In this document: positions 1 to 8,285 of the stretch, piece after piece
How the letters are laid out: each line of letters starts with the position of its first letter
Position numbering within the stretch: the stretch's first letter is position 1
Source: Fuerstiella sp.
Lineage (GTDB): Bacteria; Planctomycetota; Planctomycetia; Planctomycetales; Planctomycetaceae
DNA: 64,000 nt
Assembly (NCBI GenBank): GCA_029245955.1
Contig: JAQWOH010000028.1
Span: forward strand, 1-64,000
Direction of reading: 5' to 3'
The notes under the pieces: model-generated
The model's input: the letters and a program-made list of their open reading frames with translations, nothing else
The model's database searches: none
What the model was told of the DNA's origin: nothing
Translations under genes and position numbers: made by a program

Positions 1-1
1 A

Positions 2-1624
2 GGCCTTGGGCCTCTTTTCCTGCAGGAGGCTCAGGCATTCATCACTCGCCAATCACAAAAGGACGACGAGCCGTTCTTCCTCTACTACGTGCCCTGTGCC
101 AATCATCTTCAAACCAACCCGGGTGGAGACTATGCCGTTCCCGATGAAATCGCCGAAACGCCGATCAAAGGCCAAAGCCGTTACTCTGATAACGCGGCCG
201 CGAGCGATCGCGAGGACATGGTTTTGGAAAACGACGTTGTTCTCGGCAAGCTGCTGATCCAGCTCAAGACGACCGACGATCCTCGCTGGCCCGGTCACAA
301 GCTGATCGAAAACACGCTGGTCATCTTCACCAGCGACAACGGACCCAACGTTGGCGACAACCTGGGCCGCAATCAGGAGAGCGGCGGTCTGCGTGGCAAG
401 AAGGCAAAAATTTGGGAAGGCGGCATCCGAGTACCGTTCATCGTTTCATGGCCTGCAGTTCTCGAAGGCGGAAAACTCAACCGATCCATTGTTACGTTGA
501 CCGATCTTTACGCCACGCTCGCTCACGTTGTCGGGCGCTCGCTGGCTCCCGACGAAGCTCAGGACAGCCACAACGTCTTGGGCTATTGGAAAGACACTCC
601 CGATTCTCCAGACACTCGACCGCGACTGTTCTTCTGCCACCTGGGACCGCCCCATCTCAACGACGCGCTCGCGATCCGACGGGGCTCGTACAAGCTGATC
701 GTTGACGGTGGCCTGGCAATGCCCTGGGGCAAATGGTCAGCAGACGGCTCGCGCGGCGCCTCCCTTCCAACCGTCCTCTACGACCTGACGAAGAATCTCT
801 ATGAAGACGGCGACACAAACACAGCGCCACCAACCGACGTTGCCACGAATTTGGCTGCCACGCTACTGGAAATTCACAACCGAGGATACGCCAGAGAACT
901 GAAAGTACCGTCTGGCCCGGAACTGATTGTTGACCCAGGTTGGCACAACTTGCGAAATGACGTCAGCGGAGAAATCGGGTTTGAATTCCAGCTTCGCGAT
1001 GGCAGCGGTGAAAAACTGGTCACACATCTTGGAATGTTCGACGACCATGACAAAGACCGCCCCATACGTCCGGCGCGATCGGTTCCGACGGAGCACTGGC
1101 GCGACCAACCTTCCTTGCACGCCGCCCAAAGCAAGAAACGACGGATTGCTGCGAATCACGTACTGCGACTTCTCCACATCGAATCAGACAAACCAATTGA
1201 GATTGCCAGAAGTCAGGTATCGCCAGAAGGCGCCGGTGAGCTGCGCGACTCATTTCGCTATCTGCGTTTGCCAGAGCCAGTTCGCTTGAAGCAAAACGTC
1301 ACCTACGTTCTGTTGATGTCAACAGAAGTGGCCGACGGCGATCGATTTCGCGACCCGGCTAGCTTCGACGGTCTTTCACCGTTAGTCCATCCCGATGTCA
1401 TCGTGCGTCGCAGCATGCTGGTTCGGGGCGAGCATGCGTTCAATGCCGCGGAGCTCCCAGCCTTCGAAGACCTGAATGACTCCTACTCGAGCCATCGAGC
1501 GACCATAGGACCGACGCTCTGGTTTCAGCAGCGAATGTCTAAAGGCGGATCTGCCCTGGAAAAAAGACACAGGTCGCCTCTCCGAGTTTTGGTTCAGATA
1601 ACCGACGAAGAGCTCCTCAAGTAA
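2..1624 (+). CDS. Sulfatase, C-terminal part (5' end outside window)
   Basis: The reading frame is open from the first bases, so this is the 3' part of a longer gene. The visible part starts in the middle of a sulfatase domain: it has the EPFFLYYVP strand typical of formylglycine sulfatases, the metal-site stretch VIFTSDNGPN (about nt 318-350), and then GGIRVPFIVSWP. The catalytic Cys/Ser motif lies upstream of the window and cannot be checked. After the sulfatase fold (from about nt 900) there is an extra domain of about 200 residues, rich in beta-strand patterns (GFEFQLRDGS, LGMFDD, RYLRLPEPV). It resembles DUF4082-like beta-sandwich modules, but that is only a likeness. The enzyme is probably secreted and acts on sulfated polysaccharide, as inferred from the family in Planctomycetes. 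Confidence 0.88.
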   Translation, partial: GLGPLFLQEAQAFITRQSQKDDEPFFLYYVPCANHLQTNPGGDYAVPDEIAETPIKGQSRYSDNAAASDREDMVLENDVVLGKLLIQLKTTDDPRWPGHKLIENTLVIFTSDNGPNVGDNLGRNQESGGLRGKKAKIWEGGIRVPFIVSWPAVLEGGKLNRSIVTLTDLYATLAHVVGRSLAPDEAQDSHNVLGYWKDTPDSPDTRPRLFFCHLGPPHLNDALAIRRGSYKLIVDGGLAMPWGKWSADGSRGASLPTVLYDLTKNLYEDGDTNTAPPTDVATNLAATLLEIHNRGYARELKVPSGPELIVDPGWHNLRNDVSGEIGFEFQLRDGSGEKLVTHLGMFDDHDKDRPIRPARSVPTEHWRDQPSLHAAQSKKRRIAANHVLRLLHIESDKPIEIARSQVSPEGAGELRDSFRYLRLPEPVRLKQNVTYVLLMSTEVADGDRFRDPASFDGLSPLVHPDVIVRRSMLVRGEHAFNAAELPAFEDLNDSYSSHRATIGPTLWFQQRMSKGGSALEKRHRSPLRVLVQITDEELLK

Positions 1625-2664
1625 CACTCGAAACCGGTGTAGCGAACCGCGAAAGTGGCAACTGGATTTGAACTGCGTCGAAATACGTTGATTTCTTCGC
1701 TCAGCACTTTGACCGATTTTGCATGGTCGGCCGCGCCGGGGCTGCGGTCGTCCGATTCGCAGAAAACGTACGGACCAGATGACACGGATTTCGTGCGTTA
1801 AGAAACGTATGACTTGCCAGGAGCAGAACCCTCAAAGGGGCGTTTGATGACTGTTGCACTATACGGATGTGTTATTGACCGAATCACAGAACATCTGCGG
1901 ATAGAAAGACGTTTCTGTGGAGCCGCACCCCACCAGCCATACCAGCCGGCGGATGACAGGGCGGAGCGCCGGACGAGTGGACGAAATGATGAGTTCGACA
2001 ACTGCGGTAACTCGTTCATGTCCAAAGCTGGTGAGTTCTCTGATGCGAGAGCCACCTGAGCAAGGACCTCGTGACATGAGCAACGAATTGAAAACGACTG
2101 AGTTTACGTGGGAATCGACGACGCAGGTTCGGGTCCGATGCTTGAGCAACGGCGCCGCGATCAATGTGCTTTCTGACGCTCAGGGACTGCCAATTCAAGC
2201 TCGTACAGAATTGAACGTCGCTGACGGAAGATGGCATTGAGATCTTCTGACTGAGCTGGACTTCCGACTGAACATTCTGCTCCCTGGCATAGCTTGTACC
2301 CACCGTTACCTTTCGTCACCTGCTGAGCGGAAAGCGATAGAACCGGCCCCGGAGCTGGCTGATCTCGAAAGACCCAACCGAATCTTCGCCTGAACGCAGC
2401 GGTTGTATCGTCTTCGTCACATTCCCATGGGACCCAGGTCACATAGGTGAATCCCGTCGCTACACCTTCAGGGGTGGTGTTCGAAGCCAATTCGGATTGT
2501 ACAGTAGCCGATAGTACCCAGAACAGATGCTGCGGACGCGATGCCACCGTAAATGACAGACTAAGTTAAGTCACGCGGAACCGAGCAGCAGCAACATCTC
2601 GATCCCCCCGCAAAAACCGGCCTGTGAGCTATTCGCTGGCGACGCGAAGGTGTAGTCTCACGGC
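1625..2664. other. Spacer of about 1 kb without a convincing gene
   Basis: Short frames exist on both strands but none has a recognisable motif or a convincing start. The only structure seen is one copy of a 51-base dispersed repeat at 1763-1813. The spacer separates the sulfatase from the sigma factor and should contain the promoter of the latter. Confidence 0.5.
1763..1813. repeat. 51-base dispersed repeat, copy A
   Basis: Matches 25383-25433 at 39 of 51 bases by eye, in the same orientation. The core is GATGACACGGA, and each copy is bracketed by AAACGTA near both ends. On the reverse strand both copies open a short frame beginning MSSGPYVF, but the frames diverge straight after, so conservation is at DNA level or of a very short peptide. 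Confidence 0.55.
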
Positions 2665-3312
2665 ATGTCCAACAGCACAAACATCAGCCACTGGATTGAC
2701 CTGATCAAGCACGGCGACTCCACGGCCGCAAATCGCATCTGGCAGCACTACTTCGACCGCTTGGTGCGTTCGGTCCGTCACAGACTGTATGGCCAGAATC
2801 GAGCTGTATCGGACGAAGAAGATATCGTTCTCAGTGTCTTCGACAGCTTCTATGGCGCGGTTCAGAATGGGCGGTTTCCCGACTTGTCCGATCGCGATGA
2901 TCTTTGGCAGCTCTTGCTGCGTATGTCGGCAAGGAAAGTGGTCGACAAACAAAGACACGATCTGCGACAGCGGCGTGGTGGCCACGAAAAGATCACGTCA
3001 TTCCACGACACTGGCGACTACGGAACTGTAATCGAAGCCATTGGCGACGAGCCGTCGCCGGAAATGGTGCTGATGATGCAGGAATCTGTCGAACAAGTTT
3101 TTTCTCATTTAGGTGTCGGGCAACTCAGGGATATAGCGGGTGGTAAGTTAGAAGGGTGTTCCAACGCGGAACTTGCCGAGCGTTTTGACTGCTCTGAGCG
3201 AACGATTGAACGGCGTTTGCGCTTAATCCGAGAAAGATGTCAGCAGGAATTCGTTGAAAACTATGAGCATTCGTCAGAAACAACTACCGATCGCGGCCCT
3301 GGAGAGGATTGA
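2665..3312 (+). CDS. ECF-type RNA polymerase sigma factor
   Basis: 215 residues. The N-terminal half (about residues 10-95) has the helical pattern of sigma region 2 (HYFDRLVRSVRHRL, then SARKVVDKQRHD). The C-terminal part (about 150-205) is a clear region 4 helix-turn-helix: LEGCSNAELAERFDCSERT followed by IERRLRLIRERC. The protein would recruit RNA polymerase to an unknown regulon. Its last 50 bases overlap the start of the downstream Ser/Thr kinase gene, so the two are translationally coupled. Planctomycetes have ECF groups paired with Ser/Thr kinases in place of anti-sigma factors, and that is the likely mode of control here (inference). No strong ribosome-binding site is seen before the ATG. 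Confidence 0.88.
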   Translation: MSNSTNISHWIDLIKHGDSTAANRIWQHYFDRLVRSVRHRLYGQNRAVSDEEDIVLSVFDSFYGAVQNGRFPDLSDRDDLWQLLLRMSARKVVDKQRHDLRQRRGGHEKITSFHDTGDYGTVIEAIGDEPSPEMVLMMQESVEQVFSHLGVGQLRDIAGGKLEGCSNAELAERFDCSERTIERRLRLIRERCQQEFVENYEHSSETTTDRGPGED

Positions 3313-5029
3313 TAATCTTTGCACGGAATTTGAACGTAAGTGGCGATCCGGCGAGGCACCAACGATCGAATCTGTGCTCGACCAGAATGCATCTCCCACC
3401 GAGCACGACGTCTTACTGGCCGAACTCATCGTACTGGACGTCGACTATCGCCGACGGCGTGGCGAAACCCCGGCTGAACAGGAATACATCGACAGATTTC
3501 CGGATGATTCGGAGGTAATCAACGACGCACTAAACGAGGATGACCAAAGGGCCAGCGCGTTCGTGCCACTAAGTGTCGAGAGACTGGCCGAGTTGTTTCC
3601 CGCGCTCCAGATTATCGAACTCATCGGCACGGGGGGCATGGGAGCCGTCTACAAGGCTCGTCAGGAAGGACTCGATCGCGTTGTCGCGATCAAGATTATG
3701 CCAGAGGAATTCGTCCGTGATGTCAAGTTCGCGCTGCGGTTCACGCGCGAAGCCCGCACGCTGGCGAAGTTGACGCATCCCAACATCGTGTCCGTGTACG
3801 AGTTCGGAAACGTCCAAGACACATACTACTTCCTGATGGAATACATAGAAGGATCGACCCTGCGTGACGTGGTGAAGGCTCGCCAACTCACACCTGAGCA
3901 CGCACTCGCCATCGTGCCGCATCTCTGCGACGCGTTGCAGTACGCGCACGACAAGGGCGTGGTTCATCGCGACATCAAACCCGAAAACATACTGATGTCC
4001 GCAGACGGTTTGGTGAAGATTGCTGACTTCGGGCTGTCGCGGATGCTTGGCAATGAGAGCCATCAGGAGCTGCTGACCGCAACCCATCAGGTCATGGGCA
4101 CGCCGCGGTATATGGCTCCCGAACAGATGGAAGGCACGCACGGCGTAGATCACCGCGCTGACATATATTCGCTGGGCGTTGTCATCTACGAAATGTTGAC
4201 AGGGGAACTCCCGATGGGACGTTTCGCAGCCCCTTCACAAAAAGTTGAAATCGACATTCGCCTTGACGAAGTCGTCCTGCGGACCCTTGAGAAGGAACCG
4301 CAACGGCGCTACCAGCGCGCGAGTCAGATTAAGTCGGACATCCAGTCGATCACATCGACCAGCACTTCCGCCTACGCGAAAACACTTGTCGGCCACGCTA
4401 AAACGGGTGGAGCTGAACGATCTACACGTACGACTTTGGAACAACAGGAACTGGCCGGACGGCTTTTGCTCACCCGTCGCCAATTGATGGATCGCATCGA
4501 AAACTCACTGCGGCCGCTCTTCCGCAAACAGTTGCTGCAAGTGCTGATCGGCGTTGCCATCGTTGTTCTTGGCGCGCAGTGCTGGGCGCGAAATACGGAC
4601 GTCCCGCATCGGGTTGTCAACGGAGTCATTCTACACGTTTACGGCGTGTTCGTGCTTGGTTCTGCCGCAGCCGTCTGCACGCGAATCAAGCGAATCGATT
4701 ACTCAAAACCAGTCGACAACATCCGCAGCATGCTCGACTGTGTGCAAGGCTTCTACCTGCGCGTCGGTCCCATCATAGGATTCGCATGGTGGCTGATGTG
4801 GATTCCGGTTTGCGTAGCGTTCGGGTTTGACGCTGTGCTGCATCCGAACTGTCTAATCCCAGCGTTGTTCGTTGGCGTGGTCGGAATAATTGTGTCAGGC
4901 TGGCTGTGGGCACGAGTGATAAAGTCGGAAAATGCGTCCGAAGCGAACCTTCGCAGAAAACTCTCAGGTGATAGCATCACCGCCGCCTATCTGGGGCTCG
5001 AAGAGATTGATAAAGCTCAGATTCGCTGA
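3263..5029 (+). CDS. Membrane-anchored Ser/Thr protein kinase (PknB/Hanks type)
   Basis: 588 residues from ATG 3263. A TTG at 3254 would add three residues. An N-terminal acidic segment of about 110 residues is followed by a complete kinase domain (about residues 115-370): glycine loop GTGGMGAVYKA, VAIKIM lysine, catalytic HRDIKPEN, DFGLSR, and GTPRYMAPEQ activation segment. The C-terminal part has about four hydrophobic segments (around LLQVLIGVAIVVLG, GVILHVYGVFVLG, IIGFAWWLMWIPV and LFVGVVGIIVSGWLW), so the kinase is probably cytoplasmic and tethered to the membrane. It overlaps the ECF sigma gene by 50 bases. Phosphorylation of the sigma factor or another partner is inferred from this pairing, not shown. 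Confidence 0.93.
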   Translation: MSIRQKQLPIAALERIDNLCTEFERKWRSGEAPTIESVLDQNASPTEHDVLLAELIVLDVDYRRRRGETPAEQEYIDRFPDDSEVINDALNEDDQRASAFVPLSVERLAELFPALQIIELIGTGGMGAVYKARQEGLDRVVAIKIMPEEFVRDVKFALRFTREARTLAKLTHPNIVSVYEFGNVQDTYYFLMEYIEGSTLRDVVKARQLTPEHALAIVPHLCDALQYAHDKGVVHRDIKPENILMSADGLVKIADFGLSRMLGNESHQELLTATHQVMGTPRYMAPEQMEGTHGVDHRADIYSLGVVIYEMLTGELPMGRFAAPSQKVEIDIRLDEVVLRTLEKEPQRRYQRASQIKSDIQSITSTSTSAYAKTLVGHAKTGGAERSTRTTLEQQELAGRLLLTRRQLMDRIENSLRPLFRKQLLQVLIGVAIVVLGAQCWARNTDVPHRVVNGVILHVYGVFVLGSAAAVCTRIKRIDYSKPVDNIRSMLDCVQGFYLRVGPIIGFAWWLMWIPVCVAFGFDAVLHPNCLIPALFVGVVGIIVSGWLWARVIKSENASEANLRRKLSGDSITAAYLGLEEIDKAQIR

Positions 5030-5142
5030 TCTCCCGTCGTAGCGAAATCGAATTTCACCCAACGTGCTGCGACGTCAGTGTCGATACAGGGGCGTCTGAA
5101 TCAAAGGAGACTGTCATCAGTAGTTTAGTCAAAAGCACAGAG

Positions 5143-6792
5143 GTGCCAGCCGCAGAAGTCCTCGCGGCACCCCGTCAGGCGGCACCATTTTCCAGACGAC
5201 ACGACCTCGACGCGCTCCGCGCGATTGCCATGTTGTTGGGCATCGTTTTGCATGCCGCGTTGTCCTTTGCTCCGATTCCCTGGCCCGTGAAGGACTCACA
5301 GCAAAGCGACTTCTACTACGGATTGTTCGCTTGCCTGCACGGATTCCGTATGCCGCTGTTCTTCATGCTGAGCGGATTCTTCACCGCGATGTTGTGGCGG
5401 AAACGCGGACTTCGACCGCTGATCAAACAACGACTCAAGAGAATCGTCCTACCGCTGTTTATTGGCTGTCTGACCATCGTGCCTGCGATGTGGGCAGTAA
5501 ATTATTTCGTAAACCGGCCGCCATTAGCAGAATCACAGAACCCCACCGTCTGGGAAGCGGTCGCTGCGGGTGATACAGACCGCGTTCGCATGGCCATTGA
5601 ATCGTCTGAAATTGCGGTCGACGCGTCCAATCCGGATTCTGGCGCGTCGCTGCTGACCGTTGCTGTGTTTATCGGGCATACGGACATGGTCGAAATGCTG
5701 CTCAACGCGGGAGCCGACGTGAATCAGCGCAATCGCGATCAGGGAACAGCACTGCACAGCGCGGCCTTCGTCGGGCGCGCGAAGGAGGTCGCCGTTTTGT
5801 TGCGTGCCGGAGCCGACGCGGACTCTTTGGACGCAAACGGACAGACTCCCAAGGATCTGCTGAAGACCGGTTTTGACACTACCAACTTCATCGCGACCTT
5901 ATACGGAATTCCGCTTGACGAAGAGGAGCTGAAGGCTGGCCGAGCCGACATCGCGAAACAGTTGGGCGTGCAGGACTACCTTGGCTCCGACAGCAGTGGG
6001 CCAGAAGGTTCAGACGACGAATCGCTCGCGGGGTTGTTGTTTCTATTGCCGGTCTTCATGCATCTGTGGTTTCTGTGGTTCCTTTGCTGGCTGGTCGCGG
6101 CATTCCTGATCTACGCGATGATTGCCAAAGTACTCAAGATCGAGAGATTGCCAAAGTGGATCGTGTGTTCTCCCGTCAGCTTACTGTACTTGATTCCACT
6201 CACCATGCTGCCTCAGTCATATATGGAATCGGGAAGCTTCGGACCGGACTCATCAATCGGATTGCTCCCGATCCCGGCAGTGCTGGCCTACTATGCCATT
6301 TTCTTCTTCTTCGGCGCGGTTTATTGGGACATGGATGACCGCGACGTCCAACTCGGACGTTGGTGGTACATTAGTTTGCCGATCGCATTGCTGATTGTCT
6401 TTCCCACCGCGCTGGATCTCGTTTCCGGGACGTTTGGCATCACTCCACGATTGAAGGACGCTTCTGCGAATGCTTTCGTCGCCAACTTCCTGCAGGCCAT
6501 GTATGCGTGGCTAATGACATTTGGTTCGATCGGGTTATGTCGCCGCCTGCTGTCACGAGAGAGCATTCCGATCCGATACATCTCCGATTCATCATACTGG
6601 CTGTACCTTACGCATCTGCCACTCATCCTTCTCGCACAATGGTACGTTCATGATATGCAAGTCCCCGCCTTCCTGAAATTTGCGACCGTGACCATCGTGG
6701 TTTCAGCGTTCCTGCTGGTAACTTATGAATATGGAGTCCGCTACAGCTTCGTTGGCAGGGTGCTGAACGGGCCACGCAACAGGAATGGATAG
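5143..6792 (+). CDS. Acyltransferase-3 family membrane protein with inserted ankyrin cassette
   Basis: 549 residues from GTG 5143. The N-terminus (about 20-130) is the start of an acyltransferase-3 (OafA-type) fold: RHDLDALRAIAMLLGIVLHA, then hydrophobic helices. The C-terminus (about 296-540) continues the fold with further membrane helices and ends with YISDSSYWLYLTHLPL, typical of the last helix. Between the second and third membrane parts lies a soluble insert (about 132-285) with ankyrin repeats (GADVNQRNRDQGTALHSAAF) and a tail FIATLYG...KAGRADIAKQL. The same cassette occurs in the convergent gene downstream. A good AAAGGAG at 5103-5109 is followed by no ATG, GTG or TTG at normal spacing in this frame, so the true start is uncertain and may lie near 5113-5143. 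The acyl acceptor is unknown. Confidence 0.85.
   Translation: MPAAEVLAAPRQAAPFSRRHDLDALRAIAMLLGIVLHAALSFAPIPWPVKDSQQSDFYYGLFACLHGFRMPLFFMLSGFFTAMLWRKRGLRPLIKQRLKRIVLPLFIGCLTIVPAMWAVNYFVNRPPLAESQNPTVWEAVAAGDTDRVRMAIESSEIAVDASNPDSGASLLTVAVFIGHTDMVEMLLNAGADVNQRNRDQGTALHSAAFVGRAKEVAVLLRAGADADSLDANGQTPKDLLKTGFDTTNFIATLYGIPLDEEELKAGRADIAKQLGVQDYLGSDSSGPEGSDDESLAGLLFLLPVFMHLWFLWFLCWLVAAFLIYAMIAKVLKIERLPKWIVCSPVSLLYLIPLTMLPQSYMESGSFGPDSSIGLLPIPAVLAYYAIFFFFGAVYWDMDDRDVQLGRWWYISLPIALLIVFPTALDLVSGTFGITPRLKDASANAFVANFLQAMYAWLMTFGSIGLCRRLLSRESIPIRYISDSSYWLYLTHLPLILLAQWYVHDMQVPAFLKFATVTIVVSAFLLVTYEYGVRYSFVGRVLNGPRNRNG
5536..5985 (+). repeat. Ankyrin cassette (copy 1 of 3), inside the acyltransferase
   Basis: About 150 codons, with ankyrin helices VWEAVAAGD, LLTVAVFIGH and ALHSAAFVGR followed by a tail FIAT...D...KAGRADIAKQL. 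Two further copies with the same order and tail are in the CotH-like gene at about 7318-7790 and 7800-8285 (reverse strand). The shared non-ankyrin tail argues for common descent of the whole cassette rather than chance similarity of ankyrin repeats. Confidence 0.75.
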
Positions 6793-7317
6793 GCCGTTTG
6801 CCTGGCAGTGTCTGAACATCTCCAGACGCATCGGAAAGTGCAGATACTACGCTCACCTGTGCAGGTTCCACGAAGCACCAGATAACCTGCTGGTACTGAT
6901 GAACGTACCTCACATGATACGTACCGGAACAAGCCTGATTTTCTGGAACGAAGTCGCTTCGTGCCGTCCGCATTGGCGACGGTGCCCAAGTTCGGCGGAC
7001 CAACGCACCATCGGTAACGTGCGATCAAACGTCAGGCAGACACAGGACCGTCTCTCAGCCTGTCCGAGAATTCATTACAGCCCCCAGGCGTTGCTTCGTC
7101 GCACGGTAACCCGGATCACTAATCGCTTTTTAAAGAGCTCCGTCGAAGCGTCGTCCCCCGCACACTCAGCACCCTTTGATGCGCCCCGGACTGGGAGCCG
7201 AGTTCGGACCATCCGGATCAACGTGCCAATTCATAACCTGCTGAGCACGCCCTCGTCTGAGGAGCACCTGTCACAATTCCACTGCGACGTCTGAAGACGC
7301 GAGCACTGCCCAACTAC
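6793..7317. other. Spacer between convergent genes
   Basis: A 169-codon frame (6785-7294, + strand) is open here, but it is rich in Arg, Cys and Ser, has no recognisable motif, and overlaps the stop of the acyltransferase. I do not regard it as a gene. No clear terminator hairpin with a T-run was found. Confidence 0.45.
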
Positions 7318-8285
7318 TTATTCTGGTTTACCACCGGCCCCGCCACCGTGCTTCCGCAGCAGTTCAGCGATCTTGGGGCGGGCCGCCTTGACTTCGTCCA
7401 CGTCCACGTCGATCTTCAGAATTGTCGCGATGAATCTGGTCGTCGCCTCGATTTCATCATTCCATTCCACAGCTACCGACCCCAACGGTGTTTCGCCCAT
7501 GTTATTCTTCGCATTGATTTCCGCATTTTTTCTGATCAGCAGTTCCACAACCCGGACGCGACCAAGAAAAGCAGCGGAATGCAAAGCCGAACTGCCGTCC
7601 CTGTTTTTTTCATTCACGTTTGCCCCTTCCGATATCAGCAATTCAGCAGCCTCGACTTGACCCGTCAACGCGGCCCAGCACAACAGGGTAATACCGTTGT
7701 TATCCTTAGCGTCAGCGTCGCCATCACTTTTCGTCAGGTACGGTCTGAGTACTTCAGTATTTCCCCGCCTGGCTGCTTCGAAAATGTTCGTGCCGGTCGG
7801 ACTCGATAAGGCGGAACCCATTTTTGCGCCGTACTCGCGAAGCAGCGTCGCCACTTTAGGTCTGCCGGCTTTCACAACCTGCAGATCAACATCTATCTGG
7901 AGGAACGTGGCAATGAACTCGACAAAGCCCTGAATCTCTTCACTCCACTCTGCAGCCGCGCTGTCGAGCGGAGTTTCGCCACGGTTGTTGCGGACGTTCA
8001 CGTTGGCCTTGTTTTGAATAAACGTCTTGACAACGTCAAGTCGCCCAAGAAATGCCGCCCCATGCAGGGCGGAATTCCCATCCTTGTTGCCAGCATCGAT
8101 ATCGGCACCCCTGGCAATCAGAAATTCAACCGCTTCTGACTGGCCGGCCAGCGCGGCCAGCGACAGCGCAGTTGCACCGGACCGATCTCTGGCGTTGACG
8201 TCAGTTCCCTTTTCAAGTTTTTCCGCGATTCCATCCACGTTTCCTGTCCTGGCCGCATACCACATCGAATCAGCGTCGTTCCCGC
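7318..8285 (-). repeat. Two tandem ankyrin cassettes (copies 2 and 3)
   Basis: Internal duplication in the CotH-like protein. Each half has three ankyrin units (for example ALHGAAFLGRLDVV and ALHSAAFLGRVRVV) and a tail FIATFLQIDVD or FIATILKIDVD, followed by KAGRPKVATLL or KAARPKIAELL. The tail is shared with the acyltransferase upstream. Confidence 0.8.

Noticed and set aside
6785..7294. 169-codon plus-strand frame after the acyltransferase
   Set aside because: It overlaps the upstream stop, is Arg/Cys/Ser-rich, has no motif and no ribosome-binding site; probably chance.
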